From the NCBI RefSeq assembly GCF_003026215.1, contig NZ_PYOC01000009.1, positions 62,001-126,000 on the forward strand: a stretch of 64,000 bases of DNA. Direction: 5' to 3'. Positions within the stretch are counted from its first letter, which is position 1. Each line of letters begins with the position of its first letter. Positions 18,665-28,270 of the stretch are shown one piece after another. Below the pieces are notes generated by a model that saw only the letters and a list, made by a program, of their open reading frames with translations, had not been told where the DNA came from and did not search any database. This DNA comes from Photobacterium indicum (GTDB lineage: Bacteria; Pseudomonadota; Gammaproteobacteria; Enterobacterales; Vibrionaceae). Both the position numbers and the translations under genes were made by a program.

Positions 18665-19513
18665 ATGAAAAATATTATCGCGTGTATTGATGGTTCATCC
18701 ATGTCGACATCTGTGTGTGATGCTAGCATTTGGGCAGCCAAGCACTTAGACATCCCTTTAAAAATACTCCATGTATTAGATAAATCAGAATACCCTGTAA
18801 CAAGCGAGTTATCAGGCAGTATTGGATTAGGCAGCCGAGAGCAACTTCTTGAAGATTTAACCGCGTTAGATGAACAACGCAGTAAATTGGCCCTTAAGCA
18901 TGGGAAGTATTTACTTGCCGATATGATGGAAAGAGCGAATCAGCAAGGTTTGCCTAACGTTATTAAGCAACAAAGACACGGTGACTTTGTTGAATCTTTG
19001 CTTGATATTGAAGCTGAAACTCGCTTACTGGTTATTGGGAAATCAGGTGAGGCACATCAAAATCAAACCACCGCTATTGGTTCTCAACTTGAAAGTGTTA
19101 TTCGCTCTATAAAGGCACACACCTTAGTCGCAATAAAACCGTTTAACGAACCAACGTCGTTCATGATTGCGTTTGATGGTAGTGATATCAGCCTAAAACT
19201 CATCGATAAAGCGATAAAAACCCCATTATTAAATGGATTAACTTGCCACTTAGTGATGGTGAAAGACGAGAATGATCGCACAGAATCTTTCCATGTAGCC
19301 GCTAAGAAATTACGTGCTGCAAATATCGATGTCTTGGAAAAAATCATTGAGGGCGATATCCACTCTGCACTGGTGCACTATCAAACACACAATGATATTG
19401 GTCTTATTGTGATGGGCGCTTATGGGCATTCACGCGTTAGGCAGTTTTTCTTAGGCAGTAATACCACTGAAATGCTAACCAAAAGCCAAGTGCCGCTCTT
19501 ACTCATTCGCTAA
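18665..19513 (+). CDS. Tandem-domain universal stress protein
   Basis: 282 residues, two USP domains in tandem (about 1-145 and 150-282). The first starts 'NIIACIDGSSMSTSVCDA'. The second ends with 'MGAYGHSRVRQFFLGSNTTEMLTKSQVPLLLIR', matching the ATP-binding G-2x-G-9x-G-S/T pattern. USP proteins bind ATP or protein partners and act under growth arrest and stress. The gene starts 10 bases after sulP, so the two are co-transcribed, and it may modulate the transporter (inference). The binding site GGAATTTATA is weak, as expected for coupled translation. Confidence 0.9.
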   Translation: MKNIIACIDGSSMSTSVCDASIWAAKHLDIPLKILHVLDKSEYPVTSELSGSIGLGSREQLLEDLTALDEQRSKLALKHGKYLLADMMERANQQGLPNVIKQQRHGDFVESLLDIEAETRLLVIGKSGEAHQNQTTAIGSQLESVIRSIKAHTLVAIKPFNEPTSFMIAFDGSDISLKLIDKAIKTPLLNGLTCHLVMVKDENDRTESFHVAAKKLRAANIDVLEKIIEGDIHSALVHYQTHNDIGLIVMGAYGHSRVRQFFLGSNTTEMLTKSQVPLLLIR

Positions 19514-19632
19514 AAATGAGATGCAGATATGATAAGGCTAAATCTTAGACTTTAGTCTTATTGCATCGAGTGCGCATATTGATTATTGTTGATGTCAGGT
19601 GTTTTAAACACCAGTCTATTTATCAAGGAGGA

Positions 19633-19800
19633 ATGATGGCCGACAAAGAGAACTACAAAGTTGCGATTGATATTCTTTGCTGTCATCTTGGTATGTCAGT
19701 TGATGAAGCTCATAAGGAATTAGGGCTTGATGCATCAGGTAAACCTAAACTGACAAATACCCAAGAAGCACTTATCGGATTAACAGGCGATAACAGCTAA
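19633..19800 (+). CDS. 55-residue hypothetical protein
   Basis: Starts at ATG 19633 right after a perfect AAGGAGG site. The 55 residues (MMADKENYKVAIDILCCHLGMSVDEAHKEL...) are soluble and helical with a paired Cys-Cys and an acidic C-terminus. It lies 119 bases after the universal stress gene and before a terminator, so it may be the last gene of the sulP operon or have its own promoter. I do not recognise a family. A longer frame upstream lacks a binding site. Confidence 0.65.
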   Translation: MMADKENYKVAIDILCCHLGMSVDEAHKELGLDASGKPKLTNTQEALIGLTGDNS

Positions 19801-19831
19801 GATGATTTAGTTTTAGAGAATTGAATTATAA

Positions 19832-19853
19832 AAAGGCACTTTTCAGTGCCTTT
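19832..19853. terminator. Bidirectional terminator
   Basis: AAAGGCACT pairs with AGTGCCTTT around a four-base loop and is followed by T's on the plus strand. It serves the 55-residue gene and, on the minus strand, bioD. Confidence 0.85.
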
Positions 19854-19893
19854 TTTCATGTCTAGTATTTACTAACTTACACACTAAACAACG

Positions 19894-20574
19894 CTATAAA
19901 CCTAACGCACTTAAATCAATATACTTTGATAAGTCACGTTTTTTAATTGCTGGCATGTATGGGATTTCGCCCATCTTTTTACCTGGCAGATTGTGCTCTA
20001 GCATTTTAATAATATCAGCATAGTTTTCTGTGCCTGGATTGATACGATTAGCAACCCAACCAACTAACTCTAAACCATCATTTTTAATCGCTTCTGCAGT
20101 AAGCATTGCATGGCTTAAACAACCCAGCTTTATACCCACAACCAAGATAACAGGCAGCTTTTCACGCTTTACCCAACTTGATAGAAAATCGGTATGAGAA
20201 ATCGGCACACGCCAGCCACCAGCACCTTCGATAAGGACGGCTTCTGATTTACTTTTAAGATGCTCTAAGCCTGCGCTTAATACATCAAAATCTATCACCT
20301 GCCCTTCTTGCTCTGCCGCAAGGTGGGGAGAAATGGCGGCTTCGAATGCGTATGGATTAACTTCTTGATAGTCCAGTTCAACCACTGAAGCACCTTGAAT
20401 ATACAATGCGTCTGAATTACGCATCCCTTCATCTGTTGGTTTGCTATCTGATGCTACAGGCTTATAACCCGCCATCTTAATATTCGCGCTACCAGCTGCG
20501 TGTAAAATTGCGCGAGAGGCTACAGTTTTACCTACTTCGGTATCTGTACCTGTAAGAAAGAAAGCGTTAGTCAT
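19894..20574 (-). CDS. bioD: Dethiobiotin synthetase BioD
   Basis: 226 residues. The P-loop '[19 protein letters not shown]' is at the N-terminus, followed by 'GYKPVASDS' and '[12 protein letters not shown]', all typical of BioD. It closes the ureido ring of 7,8-diaminopelargonate with CO2 and ATP to make dethiobiotin, the step before BioB. It is last in the bioBFCD operon; its start overlaps the end of bioC by 8 bases, which suggests coupled translation. Length matches the family, and all motifs are intact. Confidence 0.96.
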   Translation of the reverse strand: MTNAFFLTGTDTEVGKTVASRAILHAAGSANIKMAGYKPVASDSKPTDEGMRNSDALYIQGASVVELDYQEVNPYAFEAAISPHLAAEQEGQVIDFDVLSAGLEHLKSKSEAVLIEGAGGWRVPISHTDFLSSWVKREKLPVILVVGIKLGCLSHAMLTAEAIKNDGLELVGWVANRINPGTENYADIIKMLEHNLPGKKMGEIPYMPAIKKRDLSKYIDLSALGL

Positions 20575-21406
20575 TTATTATTACTCCAAAACAGACTTGA
20601 TATGTAGCAGGCAGTTGACCATTCTCATCTCGAAACTCATTGTAGGCGCTCTCTAATGCCATGATCGTTTTACGACCGGCCAAGCCTGCTTTGCGCCCTT
20701 GTGGTAAATGAGTCGCCCCTATCCCTTTTAGGTCCTTCATGAGTCCAACTGCCGCTGGGTAATTCACCCTAATTGGTTTGAAGTCTAGGGTATCGATTGC
20801 CCCTCCCGCTTGAGCCAGCGCAAGTTTTATCGCCTTTTGCGAAAGAAAATGATTCACATGTTGATATCGATCAACCTCTTGCCATGCCTGTGAAAGCTCA
20901 AATAACGAACCCTCTACTAAAGTGGTAAACATAATTCGTCCACCTGGCTTTACCACACGCCGCAACTCTTTCAATGGTACAGACAGGTCATCACACCACT
21001 GCAGGGCAAGGCTGCTGAACGCAACATCAAACTGATTATCTTCAATCGGTAAGTTTTCAGCATCCGCTTCTAAATAGGTAACACAATCCCCGCAACGAGA
21101 CTTAGCCTGTGCCAGCATTTCTATCGACAAATCAGCGGCAGAAACATCATAACCACGTTGCATTAATTGTTCTGAAAAATACCCCGTGCCGCACCCTAAA
21201 TCTAATACGCGAGTACCTGTGGGAATAACGGCAGGTAAACGCTCAAGCAACTGATGACCAACAATGCGCTGAAAAGCAGCCGCTTTATCGTAATGCTTAG
21301 CTGCACGGCCAAATGCTTCTGCCACGGCTTGTTTATCAATTCGAGGAATGTTGTTTGTTTTAAATTCTGCTTTGTCATGGGTGACAGCATTAACTTTATT
21401 CATCAT
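20567..21406 (-). CDS. bioC: Malonyl-ACP O-methyltransferase BioC
   Basis: 279 residues. The SAM-binding motif '[15 protein letters not shown]' is at about residues 65-80, preceded by '[17 protein letters not shown]', the BioC N-terminal signature. It methylates malonyl-ACP to start pimelate-moiety synthesis through the fatty-acid pathway. It lies third in the biotin operon, with overlaps to bioF (11 bp) and bioD (8 bp). The matching esterase gene bioH is not in this window. Confidence 0.94.
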   Translation of the reverse strand: MMNKVNAVTHDKAEFKTNNIPRIDKQAVAEAFGRAAKHYDKAAAFQRIVGHQLLERLPAVIPTGTRVLDLGCGTGYFSEQLMQRGYDVSAADLSIEMLAQAKSRCGDCVTYLEADAENLPIEDNQFDVAFSSLALQWCDDLSVPLKELRRVVKPGGRIMFTTLVEGSLFELSQAWQEVDRYQHVNHFLSQKAIKLALAQAGGAIDTLDFKPIRVNYPAAVGLMKDLKGIGATHLPQGRKAGLAGRKTIMALESAYNEFRDENGQLPATYQVCFGVIIND

Positions 21407-22574
21407 TAATCACCTCATTTAACGTTGTTGCTAATCGTTTAATATCTTGTTCTGTGTGTGCGGCTGTTAACGTTATTCTTAAACGTGCACTATTTACGGG
21501 TACGGTTGGTGGTCTAATTGCACTTACCCATAAACCTTTCGCTTTTAATGCATTGGAAACCGATAACGCTTTATGACTATCACCAATAATTAAAGGCTTG
21601 ATAGGCGTGTGCGTATCAACCAGTTGTATTGAGTTCTCGACACTTTCAAAGAGTAAGTGCCCTAAATCGTGCAATTTTTCACGACGCCAATCATCTGATT
21701 GAATAAGACGACAAGCTGCACTTAACGCGTGAGCTTGTGATGGAGGCATTGACGTCGAATAAATGAAATGGCGAGCAAATTGAATCAAGTATTCAGCAGT
21801 ATCGTTATTGCACATGACAGCAGCACCTGATAATCCAAAGGCTTTACCAAATGTCACAATAAGTATGTCGGCTTTCACCCCTGAAAAGTCACAACTGCCT
21901 CGCCCTTTATCACCCAATACCCCACAGCCATGTGCATCATCAACCATTAACCACGCATCATGCTGGCTACATTGCTCAGAAATTGTAGCCAACGGTGATA
22001 GATCACCATCCATGCTGAAGACCCCTTCAGTAATCACTAATGGGTTAATAGACGGAGATTTATCATTGGTTTGATGAAGTAAGCGAGTTAATGCAGAGAG
22101 ATCATTATGAGCGAATCGGCGCATGGTTGCAGGTGATAACAGGCCAGCTTCCATCAATGATGCATGGTTCAATTTATCTTGAATTAATACATCATGCTTA
22201 TCTGGAATCGTAAACAAAACTGCTTGGTTCGCACTGAAACCGCTATTGAATAATAACGCGCGCTCGTAACCCAGCCAGTCGGCGAGTTGATCTTCTAGTG
22301 CTTTGTGAGCGGAATGAAACCCCGTTACTAAAGGTGATGCACCACTACCGGCACCGAACAGGGTTAAGCCCTCTTGCCATGCCGATAGTATGGCGGGATC
22401 TTGCGCCAGTCCAAGATAGTCGTTACTTGAAAAGTTAAGTAACGATTTACCTTGATGCTCAACACTTTGATCAGCACGAGACAAACAAGCACGCTGGCGA
22501 TATAACCCTTGGGTTTCTCGTGCTTCCAGCGCGTGTTTTATTTTGTGGTTAAAACGACGATTAGACAGTGGCAT
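21396..22574 (-). CDS. bioF: 8-amino-7-oxononanoate synthase BioF
   Basis: 392 residues from ATG 22574, which overlaps the bioB end by 14 bases; earlier in-frame starts are inside bioB and less likely. PLP enzyme of the alpha-oxoamine synthase family: '[14 protein letters not shown]', 'HASLMEAGL', '[12 protein letters not shown]', and the PLP-lysine region '[16 protein letters not shown]'. It condenses pimeloyl-ACP with L-alanine to give KAPA. Second gene of the biotin operon. Length and motifs are normal. Confidence 0.95.
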   Translation of the reverse strand: MPLSNRRFNHKIKHALEARETQGLYRQRACLSRADQSVEHQGKSLLNFSSNDYLGLAQDPAILSAWQEGLTLFGAGSGASPLVTGFHSAHKALEDQLADWLGYERALLFNSGFSANQAVLFTIPDKHDVLIQDKLNHASLMEAGLLSPATMRRFAHNDLSALTRLLHQTNDKSPSINPLVITEGVFSMDGDLSPLATISEQCSQHDAWLMVDDAHGCGVLGDKGRGSCDFSGVKADILIVTFGKAFGLSGAAVMCNNDTAEYLIQFARHFIYSTSMPPSQAHALSAACRLIQSDDWRREKLHDLGHLLFESVENSIQLVDTHTPIKPLIIGDSHKALSVSNALKAKGLWVSAIRPPTVPVNSARLRITLTAAHTEQDIKRLATTLNEVINDE

Positions 22575-23613
22575 CGTAGAATAAATCATCTTTACCCGGA
22601 CGCGCAGCAACACGTTGTGCAACCTGCCCTAATAGCTCATGTTCTTGCACTTCATCAGGTTTCGACGCTTGTTCTTGGCTATTAATACCTAGCTTAGCAA
22701 ACAACTGCATGTCTTTATCTTCACCTGGATTTGGTGTCGTTAATAGCTTACAACCATAGAAGACTGAGTTAGCACCCGCCATGAAGCATAACGTTTGCAT
22801 CTGTTCATTCATGTCTTCACGACCTGCTGACAAACGTACTGAAGACATTGGCATGATGATACGTGCAACGGCAATGATACGAATGAAATCAAACGGATCG
22901 ACATCTTCCACATCTTCCATTGGTGTGCCTTTTACTTTCACCAACATATTAATTGGCACACTTTCAGGGTGGGTTGGCAATGTTGCAAGCTCTACCAATA
23001 GACCTGCACGGTCACGTGAACTTTCACCCATACCGATAATACCGCCAGAACAAATTTTCATGCCCGCATCGCGCACATGGCTTAATGTGTCTAAGCGATC
23101 TTGGTAAGTACGTGTTGTAATAACCTGACCGTAATATTCTGGCGACGTATCAAGGTTATGGTTGTAGTAATCTAAACCTGCATCCGCTAATTCATCGGCT
23201 TGACCACCAGTGATCATACCGAGTGTCATACACGTCTCAAGGCCTATATCTTTAACACCGCGGATCATATCCATTAAGTACGGCATATCACGTTCTTTAG
23301 GATTCTTCCAAGCAGCGCCCATACAAAAACGCGTAGCACCCGATGTTTTCGCTTTCTGCGCAGCATCCAGTACTTTTTCAACTTCTAATAAACGCTCACG
23401 TTCGACATCTGTACGATAATGCGCACTTTGTGGGCAGTATTTACAATCTTCAGGGCATGCACCCGTTTTGATTGAAAGTAATGTACTCACCTGCACCTTG
23501 TTAGGTTCATGATATTGGCGGTGTACTTGCTGAGCTTCAAATACAAGATCCATAAACGGCTTTTCAAACAAGGCTTGAACTTCCGCAACTGTCCAATCGT
23601 GACGTACTTCCAC
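22561..23613 (-). CDS. bioB: Biotin synthase BioB
   Basis: 350 residues. The radical-SAM motif is C53-x3-C57-x2-C60 in '[10 protein letters not shown]', and '[12 protein letters not shown]' and '[11 protein letters not shown]' carry residues around the second iron-sulfur cluster. It inserts sulfur into dethiobiotin, the final step. First gene of the minus-strand operon, divergent from bioA across a 152-bp control region with a BirA-type site. The C-terminus is slightly longer than in E. coli. Confidence 0.97.
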   Translation of the reverse strand: MEVRHDWTVAEVQALFEKPFMDLVFEAQQVHRQYHEPNKVQVSTLLSIKTGACPEDCKYCPQSAHYRTDVERERLLEVEKVLDAAQKAKTSGATRFCMGAAWKNPKERDMPYLMDMIRGVKDIGLETCMTLGMITGGQADELADAGLDYYNHNLDTSPEYYGQVITTRTYQDRLDTLSHVRDAGMKICSGGIIGMGESSRDRAGLLVELATLPTHPESVPINMLVKVKGTPMEDVEDVDPFDFIRIIAVARIIMPMSSVRLSAGREDMNEQMQTLCFMAGANSVFYGCKLLTTPNPGEDKDMQLFAKLGINSQEQASKPDEVQEHELLGQVAQRVAARPGKDDLFYDATV

Positions 23614-23710
23614 AGTGTATAACCTCTTTATAGTAATAATATTGTTGCTCTCACTAGAATCCTCTTTTTAAGAAAATATCTGGACCCTAGCGGCTTTCTA
23701 TACTTGGCTA

Positions 23711-23763
23711 GTCTACTGAGAGTTAGTAGACTGTCAACATACAATAGACATCAAGGTTTACAT
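23711..23763. promoter_or_regulatory. bioB/bioA divergent control region with BirA-type operator
   Basis: The half-sites CTGTCAACA (23731-23739) and GGTTTACAT (23755-23763), 15 bases apart, resemble the BirA (biotin repressor) box TTGTAAACC-N15/16-GGTTTACAA. A perfect -35 TTGACA for bioB lies on the minus strand over the left half-site (23729-23734), with TAGACT 16 bases on as a possible -10. An 8-bp inverted repeat AGTCTACT/AGTAGACT (about 23710-23732) overlaps that promoter. The right half-site abuts the GTG of bioA. The motif identity is inference from position and sequence. Confidence 0.65.
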
Positions 23764-23765
23764 CT

Positions 23766-25049
23766 GTGCAAAAAACAACCAGCAATATTGATTTGGAATT
23801 TGACCAACAGCATGTTTGGCACCCCTACACATCAACGATAAATCCGCTGCCTTGTTATCCGGTTGAAAGTGCCAGCGGGGTCTATCTCACATTAGAAGAT
23901 GGTCGTAAGCTTATCGATGGTATGTCTTCATGGTGGTCAACAATCCATGGCTATAACCACCCAGCTCTTAATCAGGCAGCAAAAAATCAAATCGACAAAA
24001 TGTCACATGTTATGTTTGGTGGTATTACGCATGAACCTGCTGTCGAACTTTGCCGTAAACTTATCGCCATAACGCCTGAACCTTTACAGCATGTTTTCTT
24101 AGCTGATTCTGGTTCTGTTGCGGTTGAAGTCTCGTTAAAAATGGCATTGCAGTATTGGCATGCAAAAGGGCAACGTCGCCCTAAATTCTTAACCGTTCGT
24201 CACGGTTACCATGGCGATACATTTGCTGCGATGTCGGTTACCGACCCTGATAATTCCATGCATAGCCTATACAAAGGCTTCTTACCTGAGCACATTTTTG
24301 CAGAATCATCAGAACGTGGTTTTTACGAAGAATGGTGTGAAAGTGACATTAGCGATTTCAAAGAGAAGCTAAACAATAATAAAGAACAATTAGCCGCTGT
24401 TATTATTGAACCCATTGTTCAAGGTGCAGGAGGCATGCGTATTTACCACCCGATGTACCTCAAACGCATTCGTGAATTATGCGATGAACATGATGTATTA
24501 TTAATTGCAGACGAAATTGCAACGGGCTTCGGTAGAACAGGAAAAATGTTTGCCTGTGAACATGCAGGAATTAGCCCTGATATTATGTGTGTCGGCAAAG
24601 CTCTCACTGGTGGGTACATGACATTGTCGGCTACGCTAGCCACCAAACACGTGGCAGATACAGTATGCAGTGGTGAAGCCGCTTGTTTTATGCACGGTCC
24701 CACTTTCATGGGTAACCCGCTAGCATGTGCCGTTGGTAATGCCAGCCTCGAGATTTTAATGCAGAATGAATGGCAGCAACAAGTCTTAAGCATTGAACAA
24801 CAACTGTCAGAACTATTGCCAGAAATTGGTCAACTTGATTGTGTTAAAGCTGTTAGGTGGTTAGGCGCTATTGGCGTAGTCGAACTGCACGAACCAGTCA
24901 ATATGGCTGAAATTCAAAAAAGTTTTGTCGATGCTGGAGTATGGATTCGCCCATTTGGCAAACTGATTTACATTATGCCCCCTTTTATTATTACACCACA
25001 AGAGCTTAGCTGTCTCACTGTAGCAATAATGCGATCGTTAAAACCATAA
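23766..25049 (+). CDS. bioA: Adenosylmethionine-8-amino-7-oxononanoate aminotransferase BioA
   Basis: 427 residues from a GTG start at 23766, three bases after the operator half-site. PLP class-III aminotransferase: 'WHPYTSTINPLPCYPVESASGVYLTLEDGRKLIDGMSSWWSTIHGYNHP', 'LADSGSVAVEVSLKMALQYW', 'LIADEIATGFGRTGKMFACE' and the PLP-lysine motif 'VGKALTGGYMTL'. It uses SAM as amino donor to convert KAPA to DAPA. Divergent from bioBFCD and controlled by the shared operator. Translation from GTG with a weak binding site so close to the operator fits tight regulation (inference). Confidence 0.96.
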   Translation: MQKTTSNIDLEFDQQHVWHPYTSTINPLPCYPVESASGVYLTLEDGRKLIDGMSSWWSTIHGYNHPALNQAAKNQIDKMSHVMFGGITHEPAVELCRKLIAITPEPLQHVFLADSGSVAVEVSLKMALQYWHAKGQRRPKFLTVRHGYHGDTFAAMSVTDPDNSMHSLYKGFLPEHIFAESSERGFYEEWCESDISDFKEKLNNNKEQLAAVIIEPIVQGAGGMRIYHPMYLKRIRELCDEHDVLLIADEIATGFGRTGKMFACEHAGISPDIMCVGKALTGGYMTLSATLATKHVADTVCSGEAACFMHGPTFMGNPLACAVGNASLEILMQNEWQQQVLSIEQQLSELLPEIGQLDCVKAVRWLGAIGVVELHEPVNMAEIQKSFVDAGVWIRPFGKLIYIMPPFIITPQELSCLTVAIMRSLKP

Positions 25050-25183
25050 TAAATTCAGGGGATGATTACTCTTTCGTATTATCGAAAAGCAGACAGATTC
25101 CTATATTTGTCTGCTTATACTGAATACTGATCGTTAAAGAAACATCATACGTAATACAGGTATAACGACAGTAAGGGTGACCG

Positions 25184-25750
25184 ATGATACAACTGCCCCT
25201 TTTTCCTATGCAAATGTATTTGTTACCAGGTGGTATCAGTAAGCTTAGGATTTTCGAACCACGCTACATACGTTTAGTGAAGCTTGCGATGGCTTGCAAT
25301 AACGGTTTTGGCTTGTGCATGAAAAATAATGAAACGCTTTGCCATTTTGGTACTCGTGTCATCATTACAGATTTTGAAGCGCTTCCTGATGGGTTACTTG
25401 GTATCACTATCAAAGGTGTTGAAAAATTTATAATTAACGACCACTGGGAAGAAGAGGATGGTTTAATTCTCGGCGAGGTAACTATGTTAGAAAATTGGTC
25501 AAAATCCGACATTAAATTTGTTGACCGCGATATAGCTAATAGCTTAAAAACCCTTTTTAAGGAGTACCCTGAACATGGTGAGTACTATCAAGAACCTGAT
25601 TTCAATGACATGACCTGGGTATGCCAGCGATGGTTAGAAATATTACCTCTCGAGACAAATCAAAAACAATGGTTCATGAGCAGAGTTGATAATCGTGCCG
25701 CCATGTCTTTTCTTCATACTGTGATTGAAGAAGAATTGAAAAAAAGATAA
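25184..25750 (+). CDS. LON-substrate-binding-domain protein
   Basis: 188 residues. 'LPLFPMQMYLLPGGISKLRIFEPRYIRLVKLAM' is the start of a LON N-terminal (substrate-binding) domain, and no ATPase or protease domain follows. Such stand-alone proteins are frequent in gammaproteobacteria, and their role is unclear; a substrate adaptor for Lon is one idea. It starts at ATG 25184 after AAGGGTGA and ends before a terminator. It stands between bioA and the divergent mlc. Confidence 0.85.
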   Translation: MIQLPLFPMQMYLLPGGISKLRIFEPRYIRLVKLAMACNNGFGLCMKNNETLCHFGTRVIITDFEALPDGLLGITIKGVEKFIINDHWEEEDGLILGEVTMLENWSKSDIKFVDRDIANSLKTLFKEYPEHGEYYQEPDFNDMTWVCQRWLEILPLETNQKQWFMSRVDNRAAMSFLHTVIEEELKKR

Positions 25751-25781
25751 AACCTACTTTTTATTTGTATATTCAAATAAA

Positions 25782-25806
25782 AAAACGCAGTTATTCACTG
25801 CGTTTT
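25782..25806. terminator. Bidirectional terminator
   Basis: AAAACGCAGT pairs with ACTGCGTTTT, with T's on both outer sides. It closes the LON-domain gene (plus) and mlc (minus). Confidence 0.85.
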
Positions 25807-25825
25807 CTATTTTGGGTACAAACGC

Positions 25826-27040
25826 CTAACCATCAACTAACTTCATTAATAAGTGGCCGTCATACATTGCTTGTTTAACCAGAGCAGCACCAGGCATCGT
25901 CGCTTGTGTATAAAAACAACTTTCTTCAACAATTAAATCACGATTATAAACAGGTAAAGATTGATTACGAATACACTCTAATATCGCAGGGTATAACACG
26001 CTTTTCGCACGATTAAACTCCCCTCCGATTAAGATTTTATCTGGGTTAAATAAGTTCACCATAATCGCAATAGCTTGCCCAAGATGATGGCCCAGTTCAA
26101 TAATAATCTGACGCGCTAACGTGTCTCCAGCAACTGCTGCATCACAAATACTTTCAATTGTAAGTGTTGTGCCATGCAAACAAGAAGGGTGACCTTCTTT
26201 TAATCGCAGTTCAACTTGTTCTAAAATCGCTTTTAAGCTAGCAACAGTCTCTAAACAACCGTGATTACCACAGAAACAGCGTTTGCCATAAGGCTTAATT
26301 TGAATGTGCCCTAACTCACCAACATTACCCGTTTTGCCTTGTAATACTTTGTCATCTAAAATAATACCAGCACCAACACCATTATGAATCGACACTAAAA
26401 TGGAGTTGGCAACACCTTGGGAGTTACCAAATAACTTCTCAGCCAGCGCCCAAGATCGGGTATCGTTACCAATAAATACTGGTAACCCCGTCGCTTCATG
26501 AATAGTCGGACCCAACGCCAAATTTTTCACATCGTAATGTGGCATCTGTAAAACAATACCTTCTTGTGAATTCACCAAGCCTGGCAATGTTAAAGCAATT
26601 GCGGTAATTCGATCTAATTCACTGACATGGTTAGCAAAAAATACGTTTATTTCACTAAGTAGTTTATCAATAACAGCATCTTGCTGCAGTTCTTCAATAT
26701 CTTGGCGTTCTTCCACCAAGATATCGCCACCTAATTCATGCAAAGCAATGGTTAAATAACCACGCCCCAATCGCATTGATAAAAATTGCCAGCCTTCATT
26801 AGCAGGCACTAAACCAATCGCAGGACGACCACGACTTAATTTTTCTTGGTACTGCGTTTCTTTGATTAAATGCGCATCTATCAACTCACGCGTAATCTTT
26901 GTAATACTTGCAGGTGCTAACAGACTTCGTTTAGATAATTCAATTCGCGAAATAGGCCCAAATAAATCGATGAGTTTGTACACGCTGCCGGCATTATTAC
27001 GTTTAATGTGGTCAATATGTCCAGGCTGAGCGACATACAT
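25826..27040 (-). CDS. mlc: Mlc-type ROK-family transcriptional repressor
   Basis: 404 residues. N-terminal winged helix ('GPISRIELSKRSLLAPASITKITRELIDAHLI') and a C-terminal ROK domain with the zinc motif 'CFCGNHGCLE'. The start 'MYVAQPGHIDHIKRNNAGSVYKLIDLFG' and the block 'MRLGRGYLTIALHELGG' match Mlc (DgsA) of Vibrionaceae better than NagC, in my memory of those sequences. Mlc represses glucose-PTS and related genes and is relieved by binding unphosphorylated EIICB-Glc. Upstream lie two candidate operator units and a CRP-like site. NagC is the alternative; the isolated location, away from nag genes, favours Mlc. Confidence 0.87.
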   Translation of the reverse strand: MYVAQPGHIDHIKRNNAGSVYKLIDLFGPISRIELSKRSLLAPASITKITRELIDAHLIKETQYQEKLSRGRPAIGLVPANEGWQFLSMRLGRGYLTIALHELGGDILVEERQDIEELQQDAVIDKLLSEINVFFANHVSELDRITAIALTLPGLVNSQEGIVLQMPHYDVKNLALGPTIHEATGLPVFIGNDTRSWALAEKLFGNSQGVANSILVSIHNGVGAGIILDDKVLQGKTGNVGELGHIQIKPYGKRCFCGNHGCLETVASLKAILEQVELRLKEGHPSCLHGTTLTIESICDAAVAGDTLARQIIIELGHHLGQAIAIMVNLFNPDKILIGGEFNRAKSVLYPAILECIRNQSLPVYNRDLIVEESCFYTQATMPGAALVKQAMYDGHLLMKLVDG

Positions 27041-27097
27041 GCCATTACTCCCGTCTAAAAATAAAAAATCGATACTTTAAAAAAACAAAAAATAACA

Positions 27098-27143
27098 TTA
27101 TTTTTCGTTGCGAACTAATTTTTTTACTTTGCGAACTAATTGT
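27098..27143. promoter_or_regulatory. Candidate Mlc/NagC operator with a second half-site
   Basis: TTATTTTTCG-TT-GCGAACTAAT (27098-27119) approximates the Mlc/NagC palindrome (TTATTTCG..GCGAAATAA type). The half TTGCGAACTAATT recurs about 22 bases on (near 27129-27141), two helical turns away. It lies 58-100 bp upstream of mlc, which suggests autoregulation. Identity as Mlc site is inference. Confidence 0.5.
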
Positions 27144-27160
27144 GAAGACTATTCTTCTCA

Positions 27161-27182
27161 GTACGTGATACAAGTCACGAGG
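27161..27182. promoter_or_regulatory. Candidate CRP site upstream of mlc/queE
   Basis: GTGA-TACAAG-TCAC (27165-27178), flanked C/G, keeps the inner core of the CRP box (GTGA-N6-TCAC). It lies between the divergent mlc and queE, 140 bp from either start. Confidence 0.5.
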
Positions 27183-27321
27183 AATGAGTAAAGACAAGCA
27201 CTTTTTGTTCTGACATAATGCCCCGCTTATGTGTTTTGCACATTTAATTTTGAAAATGAAATTTATATTTTTTTGAATCAGAATCCTTCATCACAATTCT
27301 GATTCGCCATGAGGTTATACG

Positions 27322-27990
27322 GTGTACAAGATAAATGAAGTCTTCGAGACAATTCAGGGTGAAGGTACTTTCACTGGTGTTCCTGCGATATTTGTTCGTT
27401 TACAGGTTTGTCCTGTTGGTTGCTCATGGTGTGATACCAAGCAAACATGGGATGCAGAACCAACTGATTACGCATCGTTAGATGACATCATGGCAAAAAA
27501 AGGGGACTCCCCTCTTTGGACGAATATTGACGCCCAAGGCATTGTCACGTTACTGCAAGATCAAGGCTACACAGCAAGGCATGTGGTTATTACTGGTGGC
27601 GAACCTTGCATTTATGACCTTGTGCCATTAACTGCAGCATTAGAAACTGCTGGATTTAACTGCCAGATAGAAACCAGTGGTACATCTGAGGTTCTGGCAA
27701 CTGAAAACACATGGGTGACGGTTTCCCCTAAAATCAATATGAAAGCGAAGCTGCCCGTTTTAGCTTCAGCACTTTCACGTGCCGATGAAATCAAGCACCC
27801 TGTTGGCACAAGTAAAGACATTGAACAGCTTGATGCACTTATTGACGGTGTAACATTAAAACAAAACGTGACCATCGCCCTGCAGCCGATCAGTCAGAAA
27901 CCGAGAGCAACGGATTTATGTATCGAAACCTGCATTAAACGTAACTGGCGGTTGTCTATTCAGACACACAAATATTTAGCTATTGCTTAA
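27322..27990 (+). CDS. queE: 7-carboxy-7-deazaguanine synthase QueE
   Basis: 222 residues from a GTG start at 27322. The radical-SAM cluster motif is 'CPVGCSWC' (C-x3-C-x2-C at residues 30-37), near the N-terminus, with 'VVITGGEPCIYDL' and 'SGTSEV' following. It makes CDG from CPH4, an early step in queuosine (preQ0) synthesis. Length matches the enterobacterial-type QueE. No other queuosine gene is adjacent and no preQ1 riboswitch was seen. A GAGG sits 9 bases upstream of the GTG. Confidence 0.93.
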   Translation: MYKINEVFETIQGEGTFTGVPAIFVRLQVCPVGCSWCDTKQTWDAEPTDYASLDDIMAKKGDSPLWTNIDAQGIVTLLQDQGYTARHVVITGGEPCIYDLVPLTAALETAGFNCQIETSGTSEVLATENTWVTVSPKINMKAKLPVLASALSRADEIKHPVGTSKDIEQLDALIDGVTLKQNVTIALQPISQKPRATDLCIETCIKRNWRLSIQTHKYLAIA

Positions 27991-28270
27991 ATTCTGACGT
28001 TTATATTTTTGTCTACAACGATCGCCAAGTATCACAATTACTGCATATTAAGAAGAACGGTGGCTCATAATGAGGCACCGTTTTTCTTTAAAAAACATCA
28101 TCAGCCAGATCGTAAACCCGCTTCTCACTACCTGTCTCACAATAATCTCAAATATTAGAATTCGTTCCATAGCCAAGATCGACTCTCTCCTTTTACACAA
28201 AATAATTCCCCTATATCTATACTCAGCAAAAATAAAGACACATAAAAATTTACCAATTAGGGAAGTCAGC

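Noticed and set aside
27200..27321. preQ1 riboswitch ahead of queE
   Set aside because: No H-type pseudoknot pattern with a conserved A-rich tail was seen.
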